A stretch of DNA of 64,000 nucleotides from Agapanthus africanus (taxonomy: Eukaryota; Streptophyta; Magnoliopsida; Asparagales; Amaryllidaceae). The notes below the pieces were generated by a model. The model did not search any database. It saw only the letters and a list, made by a program, of their open reading frames with translations, and was not told the DNA's origin. Positions 30,705 through 42,479 of the stretch are shown piece after piece. The DNA is taken from NCBI GenBank assembly GCA_030015575.1, contig JASDDO010000001.1, positions 142,743,988-142,807,987 of the forward strand. The letters are read 5' to 3'. The first letter of the stretch is position 1, and each line of letters begins with the position of its first letter. Position numbers and translations under genes: made by a program.

Positions 30705-33700
30705 TGTAACGTTTTGAAATCGTTTCGGTGAAAATTCGAAAAAAACGGTAAAATAAAGGGGTTTTCTGTAAAAAGTCAAAATGCAAATATCTTTATTATA
30801 AAATTAAATATACATATTCTAGATATGTAATTGCTAGTATTTGGTATTTATTGAGCCACTGGTGAAATTTCAAATTTTCTGAAAAATTTTCCGAAATTAA
30901 TTATTTTAATATTATTTTAAGCCGTCACTAATACATTTAATTAGGGAAAATTACAAATTGGAATGAGTTGAAACAAATTTTGTGCATCATAAAACATTAA
31001 ATAAAATTTTATCATGTAGTTTTTGAAATGAAATCGTTTGCCAAAACGGTTTAGAAAATATCGAAGAAAAAGGCTTTTTTCGGTGAATTTAGTGTAAATA
31101 GATATTGGGGTTTATTTTCACTTGGAATTCCACACACACACACACACACAACCCCCACCCAATTCTGTCCGAGCCCATGGTTGCCCGCTCACCCACACAC
31201 CTCTCACTCCAATGTTTGAATGAAAAGAAAAATTAAAAAGAAAAGGGGTTAAAGTTAAAAGAGGTATGGGCTTACATCACTTGGACATACACTCTCTCTC
31301 TCTCTTCCACTCATCACATGGCATCAGCCCCATCCCCTTGCTCGGCTGTTCCAGCAGCCCCCAATTCCCCCCATTTTCCCCACTCATTTCCACCTCAAAA
31401 ATCACATAAAATCCATCCAAAATTAACACAAAACCTCACAATTTCTTCATCAAACCTTTACACATGTTTCATTAGCCAAGATAGAATGGATCTTGGAGCA
31501 AGGATGCATCTTTAGGAGGCTAGGTTGCATGCTTGATTCATGTTTTATTGAGGTAAATCCAAACCCTAGTGTTTAATGGTTGGTTTAATGTTTTGGATAA
31601 ACGTAATTAGGTGTTTAATTAGGTTTAATTGCTAGTTTGGAAATTGATAAGTTAGGGTTTGAATTCAAATATGGTTATTGTCACTTGTTTAAGTTTACAA
31701 AGTGTATTTTGGCATGTGAGAACATGGAAAACTTAATCTAGTTGCTATTATGTAAATTGTTGAATTTAAATTGTCCAAATCAAGTTTTTTTTTAGCAAAC
31801 TAGGTTTTTGAAAATTATTTAAATAAAGGAGATAAAAATATAATTAGGGTATTCATGGCATTATTAACATTTTAAGTAATAGTATAACACTTTAGATCAT
31901 GCAAAACCAAGATAAATTGTTGTTTGTGCATTTTTACTATGAAATTGTTGAAATTGGATAATCTGCAAACTAGACTTTTGGGGCTAATGAAATTTAATGA
32001 GATTAAATTATGAAAATGGTTTTTATGACTTATTTAAGATATTTAATAAGTATTATGGCCATTAGAATTGTTAAAACATCAATTTTTGTACTAAAACGGT
32101 AAATTTTTGCTTGCTAGATTTTCGGAAAAATGGCTTTTAAGGTGAATTTGGGCTTTTGGTGAATTTTAACCTATTTTATATTATAGTTAGTGTTCGTGGA
32201 TACGCAAATGAGTGTGTTTGGGTTTTCTCGATGGTTTGACGTTTGTACATCGACATCGAGAGTTGGTTTGGCTACTCTTGCATGCGTAGGCGATAGGTTT
32301 TGACCTATGCGTGATACGCGTGCCGATTTGATTTTCGTATCCCGTTTCGATTTCGTATTTGGTTTTAATGCGATACGGTGCGTTATGATATGTAGGTACC
32401 CCCTGTGGACTTCGAGACGACAAGGAAGCACGTGACGACGTCGGCACCGGTGAGCTCAGATCAGGTGAGTAGATTTATATCTACGGGGAGAAGTCGGGTG
32501 GATGGCGTATAGCACCCCCGCAGTTCGTGGTGATGTATACGAATACGTATACACACATATATTTTGATTATATATTATGTTGATTTGAGACTTGATGATA
32601 AAGGTAGATTCTAGGTGTTCATGGATTAGTTTAGTGTTGGTTGCGAAACCCTAGAGTAGTTGTTACACCCACACATGCACGCACACACATGCATACATCT
32701 ATGTTATTACCTGTGCGTATAAGGGGAGATGTGTTTATGTGTTCACCTAGATATGTGACTAGGTGTTCACATACTGGATTTGCGGATGGTACTTGGGATT
32801 GAGATGAGTCGATGAGATTTGAGTTGAGGCCGTGTGATCGGTGATATGGCAGGATTCGTACTTGAGATACGTCCTGATGTTATAGCGGATCTTTGGATGA
32901 CAATTCCATGTGAATAGTGATATTAGTAGTGTACTAGACGTAGGTCAGTACCCTAGATGATGATCTTGATAAAGAGGATACCAGATGAACAGTGTGATGA
33001 GTATGATATTGACCCGTACCCAGATTTGGGGATGCCGTACGACGGATTTACGTACGAGCTATATATTGATGATTGATCCGCACTCTTGACTTGGGATGTC
33101 TGATTATAGATATGGTATCGGATATGGTATTATTGAGGCGGGATCACCGACTAATATATATATACATGTATGTATATGTATCGACTCAGATGTTAGGCGG
33201 TTTCCTTACCTGTAGTCCAGCTTGTTAGCTTAGCCCTTTAGTTTAGTTTAGTTGTTAGATTAGATTCGATTCAAACCTATTTCAAAAACTAACGAATCGT
33301 GGGTATTTTAAAAGACAGCCAAAGGGATCCTACGGATATTTCAAAAGACGTATCTTTTCATAAAAACACCGTAGCCCCTACTTTCAAAACCCCATGATTC
33401 GTGTTATTTCAAAGGCACCATTTGTAGGACTTATATTAGATTAGTGCAGATTAGTTATAGTTGCATCTAGTATTCAGCTCCCGCTCATTTTTACTGTTCG
33501 CTCCGCATCGCATACTTATATTATAATTTCTTATTGCATTAGTAATATCATGCTGTTAGGACACCAGCACCATTACCGATGACGCGTATGTACCACGTAC
33601 ACTTACTTGCCGGCTCACACACATCTTCATCGGTAATTGACATGTCACGAACACTTTAGAAAATACTATTTCATTTGACATAGGTTGTTAGCTAATAGTT

Positions 33701-35240
33701 TAGACATGATATTAGTGTATTTGCCTTATATGCTAGTTAGACATTGTAGTTATTGCCTACTACTTCATGCATGTTATTATTCACTGTTATGTCGCATTCA
33801 TGGATTCTCATGCTTATATTCACTGTTTACATGCTATTTATGACTTGGATTCGGATTTCATGAGATTTCTTGGATTTGGAGGAAAACCGCAAAAACATAA
33901 ATAAACATTTTCTCTCTTTTAAAATAAAAAGTGCGGTTTTCCCATGATGTATGAGTCGTCCACCATGAGTTTGCTGATGGATTTCGAGACCCGATTCGAG
34001 GAGTGGAGGAACCGTTTCGGGTACATGGTGGGCCCGGTGCGGTACCCCGGGGCAAAAGGAATGTGTTGTTGACGTTGAGCCCGGCAGGGGAGCACTACCG
34101 ACCGGTGATATTACCCGACGCGTCGGATATCCGGAGGATACCGTCATGGTCTTGAGATGGATGGTAGGGGCCGGTCTGGATTGACGGCGCCCTAGATATT
34201 GTGATTTGAGATATTGAGGTACAGAGATTGTGATACAGAGATATCGAGATATTTGGACACTTGTTTTGTGTCGATGCTGGGCACTGTTTTATGCTGATTT
34301 CATTATGATACCTCGATTAAAAAAATACAAAGGAAATCTCACTAAATTATGAAAACAGTTCTTCATTTACATGTATTCTGTTTTCATGCATTCATACCTC
34401 ATTCATATGATATATTGCTACCTGAGGCACAGACATGGGCACATGAGATCACACTCGGGTTAGATATTACCCTAGCCATTGTTATAGGCTGCATGTTATT
34501 CATATATTTGAGGATATATTCTGATCATTGACCTAGGTGGCGTTATTTATACGATTTCTGTGCGTAGATATTTTTCTATTCACGAGTTGGCAACTCACCC
34601 CCGTTGTGCCCCAGTTTCTTGCAGGTTTGCCGCACAGGTTTCATTACGGCTTGCGGGCATAGTTTCCTTCGGGTGATTTGCTAGTAGGTGGGTTTACTTG
34701 TATCGTACCCCCCATTATATAACTTGTATATTATTACTCTGTTGTATCTAGAAGTTCCATCAACCAAACATGTATTTATTTTGAGATAGAGACCAGTGAT
34801 GTTATTGCTTCGACCTTAGAGTCACGCGTTATATTTCTGTGGTTTTCTTATGGTTTTGAGTTTCCTTTTGAATTTTGATCCTCGCCCTTGGCGTTGTATA
34901 TTATATTGCTCGTGTGGTTGTGATCGTCGATTGACGAAGAGCTAGCTCCCGCTTGGGGATGCCTTTTTATTGATTTCGTATACTATTCATGTTGTATCCC
35001 GTTTGGGAGCCAGTTTTTACAAAGGAGACTCTGCCGAAATTTTCAGGAAATACCTGATGTTTTTAAAACCGCATAACTTGGCTTATGCTATTAAAACTAC
35101 TTGATTTTAAATTGGTTTTCCTCCACTCTACTACTTTTCTTGGTTTGGATTTCTGGGTTTTCTGTTTACTTAGATTACGTACGCCTTGAGACGTTCGTAG
35201 TTTAAGTGCCGGTCATGTTCCGTACTTTCGGGTCGTGACA
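30705..35240 (+). repeat. 5' LTR of the long-LTR element
   Basis: TGTAACGTTTTG to GGGTCGTGACA. It has a CA microsatellite at about 31131-31150, a CT-rich tract near 31293 and an exon-like stretch with ATG at 31318 ending in TGAG|GTAAAT (31549-31556). Short ORFs repeat in both LTRs simply because LTRs are duplicates. Confidence 0.93.
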
Positions 35241-35244
35241 AAGT

Positions 35245-35262
35245 TGGTATCAGAGTGTTAGG
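35245..35262 (+). other. PBS of the long-LTR element
   Basis: TGGTATCAGAGTGTTAGG four bases after the LTR; initiator-Met type with a change after the GAG core. Confidence 0.85.
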
Positions 35263-35439
35263 TTTTACCTTCGGAACGTAGGATGGCCCTTGGTTGATGG
35301 AATAGGTGACTAAAGTAGAGTGACGTACCGTGGGTATGTTCCGCGGCATACTTACGACACGCCACTCCATTTAAGGAGCCTTAGGATATACATTTCTTTG
35401 CTCAGTATTATATTCATTCCGATCTAGCCTCATCAGTAC

Positions 35440-36640
35440 TGGTTATGGTTTTGCTGCCACGATTACGGGCAGGGAGAGCTACGGCTAGAGTTGCGGTCAG
35501 CACGAGCTCGTTACGAACGAGGACTGACTAGGGCGAAATTCCGGCAACACACGATTGCAGAGATGTGTCTTTTTACTGTGTTTTCGCTCCACGAGCGTTT
35601 GGCGGATCGCCTTTATGAGGTTACTCGTATGTGCTGATCGACACTAGAGGATTGAGCCAATGATAGAGGCCGGCCAGATTTTGATGACCGTTGGTGTGTT
35701 GCTTATTCATAATGATCGAGGCACTGTTCAGCGTGCAGACGAGTGAGCCAGTTATTGCTGCGAACGACGAGATATTGCCCCAGATGCTGGAATTAGTGCA
35801 GAACGAGTTGTACTAAGAGATGATAGAAGGTCGCTAGTCACCCTAGGAGGAATGACTAGGACATGTGGTTCGTTCGCCTAACCGATGAGAGGTCATCAGA
35901 TAGATTGATTCCAGCAGGAGACGACTTCATGCGGAGACGTTGAGAGTCGACAGAGACGATCGAATATCAGAAACCTATTATTCCAAGTTTAAAGTAGTCG
36001 GAAAGACATGCAGGCAATTCTATGGTCCCTCTAGAAGAATGAAACCCTAACTCGACTTAATGACCGTGTGAAAGCCTTTGAACCTTAGGGTTTGCGGCAG
36101 TTCCACGGCGCCATTAGTGAGGCTTGGGTTTGCCCTTCTACGGCTGGACCACCGATGCTGTGGTATGTACTCGATACTATTAAACTGTGCCCAAGATGTT
36201 GAGCTCTTGGGGGATTATGAGGTTTTGACGACTCGATCGGATGGCTCGACTTAATTCGGATGCTAGATGGTGGGATGCATTTCTTAGGAGACTCCCGATA
36301 CGAGGATAGCCGTTGGAGCTCAGTCCATGCAGCCACGACGAGACGAGTCCAAAGCAGACGACATTAGAGAAAAGTGAAGTAAGATGTTCGTACCAGATCT
36401 AGATGAGATGTCGTTCCACTCCGCCGACATCAGAGATGCGATGCGCATGCCGAGGCATGGTACTTGGATTTACCTTCCAGAAGGAGTCGCGATGAGTATG
36501 CAGTCGTTCCAGAGCAAGATGCAGATATAGGAAAGAACGATGACTTCCGGACAGTTGGCAGAGACGAGGCATGGAAGAGACCGTGAGCAGGATTCCTACC
36601 AGGACACTGCTGCAATGATACTTACACCCAGGATCAGATG
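35440..36640 (+). pseudogene. Decayed Gypsy gag in the long-LTR element
   Basis: No open frame survives. Short stretches still look like a Ty3/Gypsy gag: FHGAISEAW at about 36100 and DARWWDAF near 36260 fit the family's PxxFxG..dpeAeaW and A..WWdaf signatures, and EGVAMSMQSFQSKM at about 36480 is placed like the G.mtV.eYe.kF segment. No zinc knuckle, protease or pol motif follows. Identification is by motif only, so moderate confidence. Confidence 0.5.
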
Positions 36641-37947
36641 TGTCACGTACATTCAGAGAGCCAGAGGCCGACGCTAGTGATATGCTGTCTTACGAGTGGT
36701 CGCGATGATTGACCGAGAGATGACCAGAGAAGTGCCAGAATGGGATCATCCCCGTTAGCACACCTGACAGGGCCGATGAGCCGATGGACCGAGAGATTGG
36801 TAATTCACAGTGAAGACCTTGACCCAGGAGTGGTCATTGTTATGCACACCAGCAGGCCAGAGTTCATGATCATCGACGAGACGTCCCACTAGTGACCGCG
36901 ACAGTTGGCCCGAGATTCTTAGAGGATGCACTTGAGCGGTACTATTCCGCCATTATTGATTTCGATGTTTTGGGTGATTTATTCGCATGATTTGATTTTG
37001 ATGATTGAGGATTTACGATCCTTGCACAGTGTTGCACTTGATATCGTTTTCGTGCTTGGGTTTCACATGTTTGTGATTTTACGGTTTTAGACATTTGAGT
37101 TGATTTTGTGCGTATGCACGCACACGATTTGGTTCCTGCACTCTGTATAGTTTATATATGCTTGCAGTGCAGTGATACGCCTTTTGTGCACTTAGATGCA
37201 TTGGACTTTGATTTCGATGGTGATGTTCGATATTTTTTTTGTGCACCTTGTGCGCCTGATTTGATTTTGCGCATGTTCGGCACTTGATATTAGATTTCAT
37301 GATTTCGTGCACGATGGATGCACCTGATTTGGATTTTCGCGCATGTTGGGCACATGTTTTGAAGTGTGATTTTGGTGCACACCAGATGCACGAAATTGAG
37401 ATTTTTCGTGCATGTCAGATGCACCTGATTTTACTGTCAGGCACACATGTTGCCTACGACAGATGTTTCGTGCACACCCGATGCACTTAGATGTTGTTTC
37501 TGTGCATATGTATGGCACATATTTGGATTTTGATTTCCGTGTGCACAAGACGCGCGTAGTATTCATACGCGTATTTTGGGATTGATTTTTCTTATAGAGC
37601 AGTACGATTTTATGATATTGCTATGTGTTTTCGTACTGAGCAGGACTAGTCAGAGGACAGTACCTGAATATATTTTACATGTATAGTTACGAGTTATGTC
37701 ATATTGGTTTTGTATTGGATTTGACATTTGTGTCTTTACCATGACTCCGATAATTGCGGGATGCTTGACAGAGTTTTGATTTTGAGTTATATGCTCATTT
37801 TTCATGCGCACGCGCAGCGCTACGATTTGTTTTATGTATTTACGATTTCGGAACCCCGACGACTTGATGGTTTTGGCTTAGATGTTTTAGTATTTGGGGG
37901 GGGTTTAATTTAAATTCGGGGACCGAATTTCTTTAAGGGGGGAAGAT
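36640..37947 (+). other. Non-coding 3' half of the long-LTR interior
   Basis: 36640-37040 shows nothing recognisable. From 37040 to 37620 there is a degenerate repeat with GTGCAC, GATGCACCTGATTT and GCGCATGTT at irregular 40-70 bp spacing. The last 60 bases are the conserved chromovirus end and PPT (37934-37946). Confidence 0.6.
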
Positions 37948-40900
37948 TGTAACGTTTTGAAAATCGTTTCGGTGAAAATTCGAAAAAACGGTAAAATAAG
38001 GGGGTTTTCTGTAAAAAGTCAAAATGCAAATATCTTTATTATAAAATTAAATATACATATTCTAGATATGTAATTGCTAGTATTTGGTGTTTATTGAGCC
38101 ACTGGTGAAATTTCAAATTTTCTGAAAAATTTTCCGAAATTAATTATTTTAATATTATTTTAAGCCGTCACTAATACATTTAATTAGAGAAAATTACAAA
38201 TTGGAATGAGTTGAAACAAATTTTGTGCATCATAAAACATTAAATAAAATTTTATCATATAGTTTTTGAAATGAAATCGTTTGCCAAAACGGTTTAGAAA
38301 ATATCGAAGAAAAAGGCTTTTCTCGGTGAATTTAGTGTAAATAGATATTGGGGTTTATTTTCACTTGGAATTCCACACACACACACACACAACCCCCACC
38401 CAATTCTGGCCGAGCCCATGGCTTCCCCCTCACCCACACACCTCTCACTCCAGTGTTTGAATAAAAAGAAAAATTAAAAAGAAAAGGGGTTAAAGTTAAA
38501 AGAGGTATGGGCTTACATCACTTGGACATACACTCTCTCTCTCTTCCACTCATCACATGGCATCAGCCCCATCCCCTTGCTCGGCTGTTCCAGTAGCCCC
38601 CAATTCCCCCCATTTTCCCCACTCATTTCCACCTCAAAAATCACATAAAATCCATCCAAAATTAACACAAAACCTCACAATTTCTTCATCAAACCTTTAC
38701 ACATGTTTCATTAGCCAAGATAGAATGGATCTTGGAGCAAGGATGCATCTTTAGGAGGCTAGGTTGCATGCTTGATTCATGTTTTGTTGAGGTAAATCCA
38801 AACCCTAGTGTTTAATGGTTGGTTTAATGTTTTGGATAAACTTAATTAGGTGTTTAATTAGGTTTAATTGCTAGTTTGGAAATTGATAAGTTAGGGTTTG
38901 AATTCAAATATGGTTATTGTCACTTGTTTAAGTTTATAAAGTATATTTTGGCATGTGAGAACATGGAAAACTTAATCTAGTTGCTATTATGTAAATTGTT
39001 GAATTTAAATTGTCCAAATCAAGTTTTTTTTTAGCAAACTAGGTTTTTGAAAATTATTTAAATAATGGAGATAAAAATATAATTAGGGTATTCATGGAAT
39101 TATTAACATTTTAAGTAATAGTCTAACACTTTAGATCATGCAAAACCAAGATAAATTGTTGTTTGTGCATTTTTACTATGAAATTGTTGAAATTGGATAA
39201 TCTGCAAACTAGACTTTTGAGGCTAATGAAATTTAATGAGATTAAATTATGAAAATGATTTTTATGACTTATTTAAGATATTTAATAAGTATTATGGCCA
39301 TTAGGATTGTTAAAACATCAAGTTTTGTACTAAAACGGTAAATTTTTGCTTGCTAGATTTTCGGAAAAATGGCTTTTAAGGTGAGTTTGGGCTTTTGGTG
39401 AATTTTAACCTATTTTATATTATAGTTAGTGTTCGTGGATGCGCAAATGAGTGTGTTTGGGTTTTCTCGATGGTTTGACGTTTGTACATCGACATCGAGG
39501 GTTGGTTTGGCTACTCTTGCATGCGTAGGCGATAGGTTTTGACCTATGCGTGATACGCGTGCCGATTTGATTTTCATATGCCGTTTCGATTTCGTATTTG
39601 GTTTTAATGCGATACGGTGCGTTATGATATGTAGGTATCCCCTGTGGACTTCGAGACGACAAGCAAGCACGTGACGACGTCGGCACCGGCGAGCTCAGAT
39701 CAGGTGAGTAGATTTATATCTACGGGGAGAAGTCGGGTGGATGGCGTAAAGCACCCCCGCAGTTCGTGGTGATGTATACGAATACGTATACACACATATA
39801 TTTTGATTATAGATTATGTTGATTTGAGACTTGATGATAAAGGTAGATTCTAGGTGTTCATGGATTAGTTTAGTGTTGGTTGCGAAACCCTAGAGTAGTT
39901 GTTACACCCACACATGCACGCACACACATGCATACATCTATGTTATTACCTGTGCGTATAAGGGGAGATGTGTTTATGTGTTCACCTGGATATGGGACTA
40001 GGTGTTCACATACTGGATTTGCGGATGGTACTTGGGATTGAGATGAGTCAATGAGATTTGAGTTGAGGCCGTGTGATCGGTGATATGGCAGGATTCATAC
40101 TTGAGATACGTCCTGATGTTATAGCGGATCTTTGGATGACAATTCCATGTGAATAGTGATATTAGTAGTATACTAGACGTAGGTCAGTACCCTAGATGAT
40201 GATCTTGATAAAGAGGATACCAGATGAACAGTGTGATGAGTATGATATTGACCCGTACCCAGATTTGGGGATGCCGTACGACGGATTTACGTACGAGCTA
40301 TATATTGATGATTGATCCGCACTCTTGACTTGGGATGTCTGATTATAGATATGGTATCGGATATGGTATTATTGAAGCGGGATCACCGACTAATATATAT
40401 ATACATGTATGTATATGTATCGACTCAGATGTTAGGCGGTTTCCTTACCTGTAGTCCAGCTTGTTAGCTTAGCCCTTTAGTTTAGTTTAGTTGTTAGATT
40501 AGATTCGATTCAAACCTATTTCAAAAACTAACGAATCGTGGGTATTTTAAAAGACAGCCAAAGGGATCCTACGGATATTTCAAAAGACTTATCTTTTCAT
40601 AAAAACACCGTAGCCCCTACTTTCAAAACCCCATGATTCGTGTTATTTCAAAGGCACCATTTGTAGGACTTATATTAGATTAGTGCAGATTAGTTATAGT
40701 TGCGTGTAGTATTCAGCTCCCGCTCATTTTTACTGTTCGCTCCGCATCGCATACTTATATTATAATTTCTTATTGCATTAGTAATATCATGCTGTTAGGA
40801 CACCAGCACCATTACCGATGACGCGTATGTACCACGTACACTTACTTACCGGCTCACACACATCTTCATCGGTAATTTCCATGTCACGAACACTTTAGAA

Positions 40901-42479
40901 AATACTATTTCATTTGACATAGGTTGTTAGCTAATAGTTTAGACATGATATTAGTGTATTTGCCATATATGCTAGTTAGACATTGTAGTTATTGCCTACT
41001 ACTTCATGCATGTTATTATTCACTGTTATGTCGCATTCATGGATTCTCATGCTTATATTCACTGTTTACATGCTATTTATGACTTGGATTCGGATTTCAT
41101 GAGATTTCTTGGATTTGGAGGAAAACCGCAAAAACATAAATAAACCTTTTCTCTCTTTTAAAATAAAAAGTGCGGTTTTTCCATGATGTATGAGTCGTCC
41201 ACCATGAGTTTGCTGATGGATTTCGAGACCCGATTCGAGGAGTGGAGGAACCGTTTCGGGTACATGGTGGGCCCGGTGCGGTACCTCGGGACAAGAGGAA
41301 TGTGTTGTTGACGTTGAGCCCGGCAGGGGAGCACTACCGACCGGTGATATTACCCGACGCGTCGGATATCCGGAGGATACTGTCGTGGTCTTGATATGGA
41401 TGGTAGGGGCCGGTCTGGATTGACGGCGCCCTAGATATTATGATTTGAGATATTGAGGTACAGAGATTGTGATACAGAGATATCGAGATATTTGGACACT
41501 TGTTTTGTGTCGATGCTGGGCACTGTTTTTTGCTGATTTCATTATGATACCTCGATTAAAAAAATACAAAGGAAATCTCACTAAATTATGAAAACAGTTC
41601 TTCATTTACATGTATTCTGTTTTCATGCATTCATACCTCATTCATATGATATATTGCTACCTGAGGCACAGACATGGGCACATGAGATCACACTCGGGTT
41701 AGATATTACCCTAGCCATTGTTATAGGCTGCATGTTATTCATATATTTGAGGATATATTCTGATCATTGACCTAGGTTGCGTTATTTATACGATTTCTGT
41801 GCGTAGATGTTTTTCTATTCACGAGTTGGCAACTCACCCCCGTTGTGCCCCAGTTTCTTGCAGGTTTGCCGCACAGGTTTCATTACGGCTTGCGGGCATA
41901 GTTTCCTTCGGGTGATTTGCTAGTAGGTGGGTTTACTTGTATCGTACCCCCCATTATATAACTTGTATATTATTACTCTGTTGCATCTAGAAGTTCCATC
42001 AACCAAACATGTATTTATTTTGAGATAGAGACCAGTGATGTTATTCCTTCGACCTTAGAGTCGCGCGTTATATTTCTGTGGTTTTCTTATGGTTTTGAGT
42101 TTCCTTTTGAATTTTGATCCTCGCCCTTGGCGTTGTATATTATATTGCTCGTGTGGTTGTGACCGTCGATTGACGAAGAGCTAGCTCCCGCTTGGGGATG
42201 CCTTTTTATTGATTTCGTATACTATTCATGTTGTATCCCGTTTGGGAGCCAGTTTTTACAAAGGAGACTCTGCCGAAATTTTCAGGAAATACTTGATGTT
42301 TTTAAAACAGCATAACTTGGCTTATGCTATTAAAACTACTTGATTTTAAATTGGTTTTCCTCCACTCTACTACTTTTCTTGGTTTGGATTTCTGGGTTTT
42401 CGGTTTACTTAGATTACGTACGCCTCGAGACGTTCGTAGTTTAAGTGCCTGTCATGTTCCGTACTTTCGGGTCGTGACA
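37948..42479 (+). repeat. 3' LTR of the long-LTR element
   Basis: TGTAACGTTTTG to GGGTCGTGACA, 4532 bp, nearly identical to the 5' LTR; followed by TSD CTTTG and the continuation of Copia element B. Confidence 0.93.

Larger units (their letters stand above)
30705..42479 (+). mobile_element. Long-LTR, pol-less Tekay-type element (LARD-like)
   Basis: 11775 bp with TSD CTTTG (30700-30704 and 42480-42484). LTRs of 4536 and 4532 bp (30705-35240, 37948-42479) enclose only 2707 bp. PBS TGGTATCAGAG at 35245 and PPT AAGGGGGGAAGA before the 3' LTR. The CCGAATTTCTTTAAGGGGGG end is typical of Tekay/Del chromoviruses. Only a decayed gag remains inside. The architecture resembles large retrotransposon derivatives (LARDs). 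LTRs differ by scattered substitutions and by CA-repeat length, so the insertion is fairly young. Confidence 0.93.

Noticed and set aside
31318..31515. Ser/Pro-rich ORF as a signal-peptide-like small protein
   Set aside because: It is the exon-like part of an LTR, repeated at 38557-38754; no evidence for a protein. Treated as possible splicing context instead.
34349..34531. 60-codon ORF with a hydrophobic end, identical at 41588-41770
   Set aside because: Lies in both copies of a young 4.5-kb LTR; identity reflects LTR duplication, not selection.
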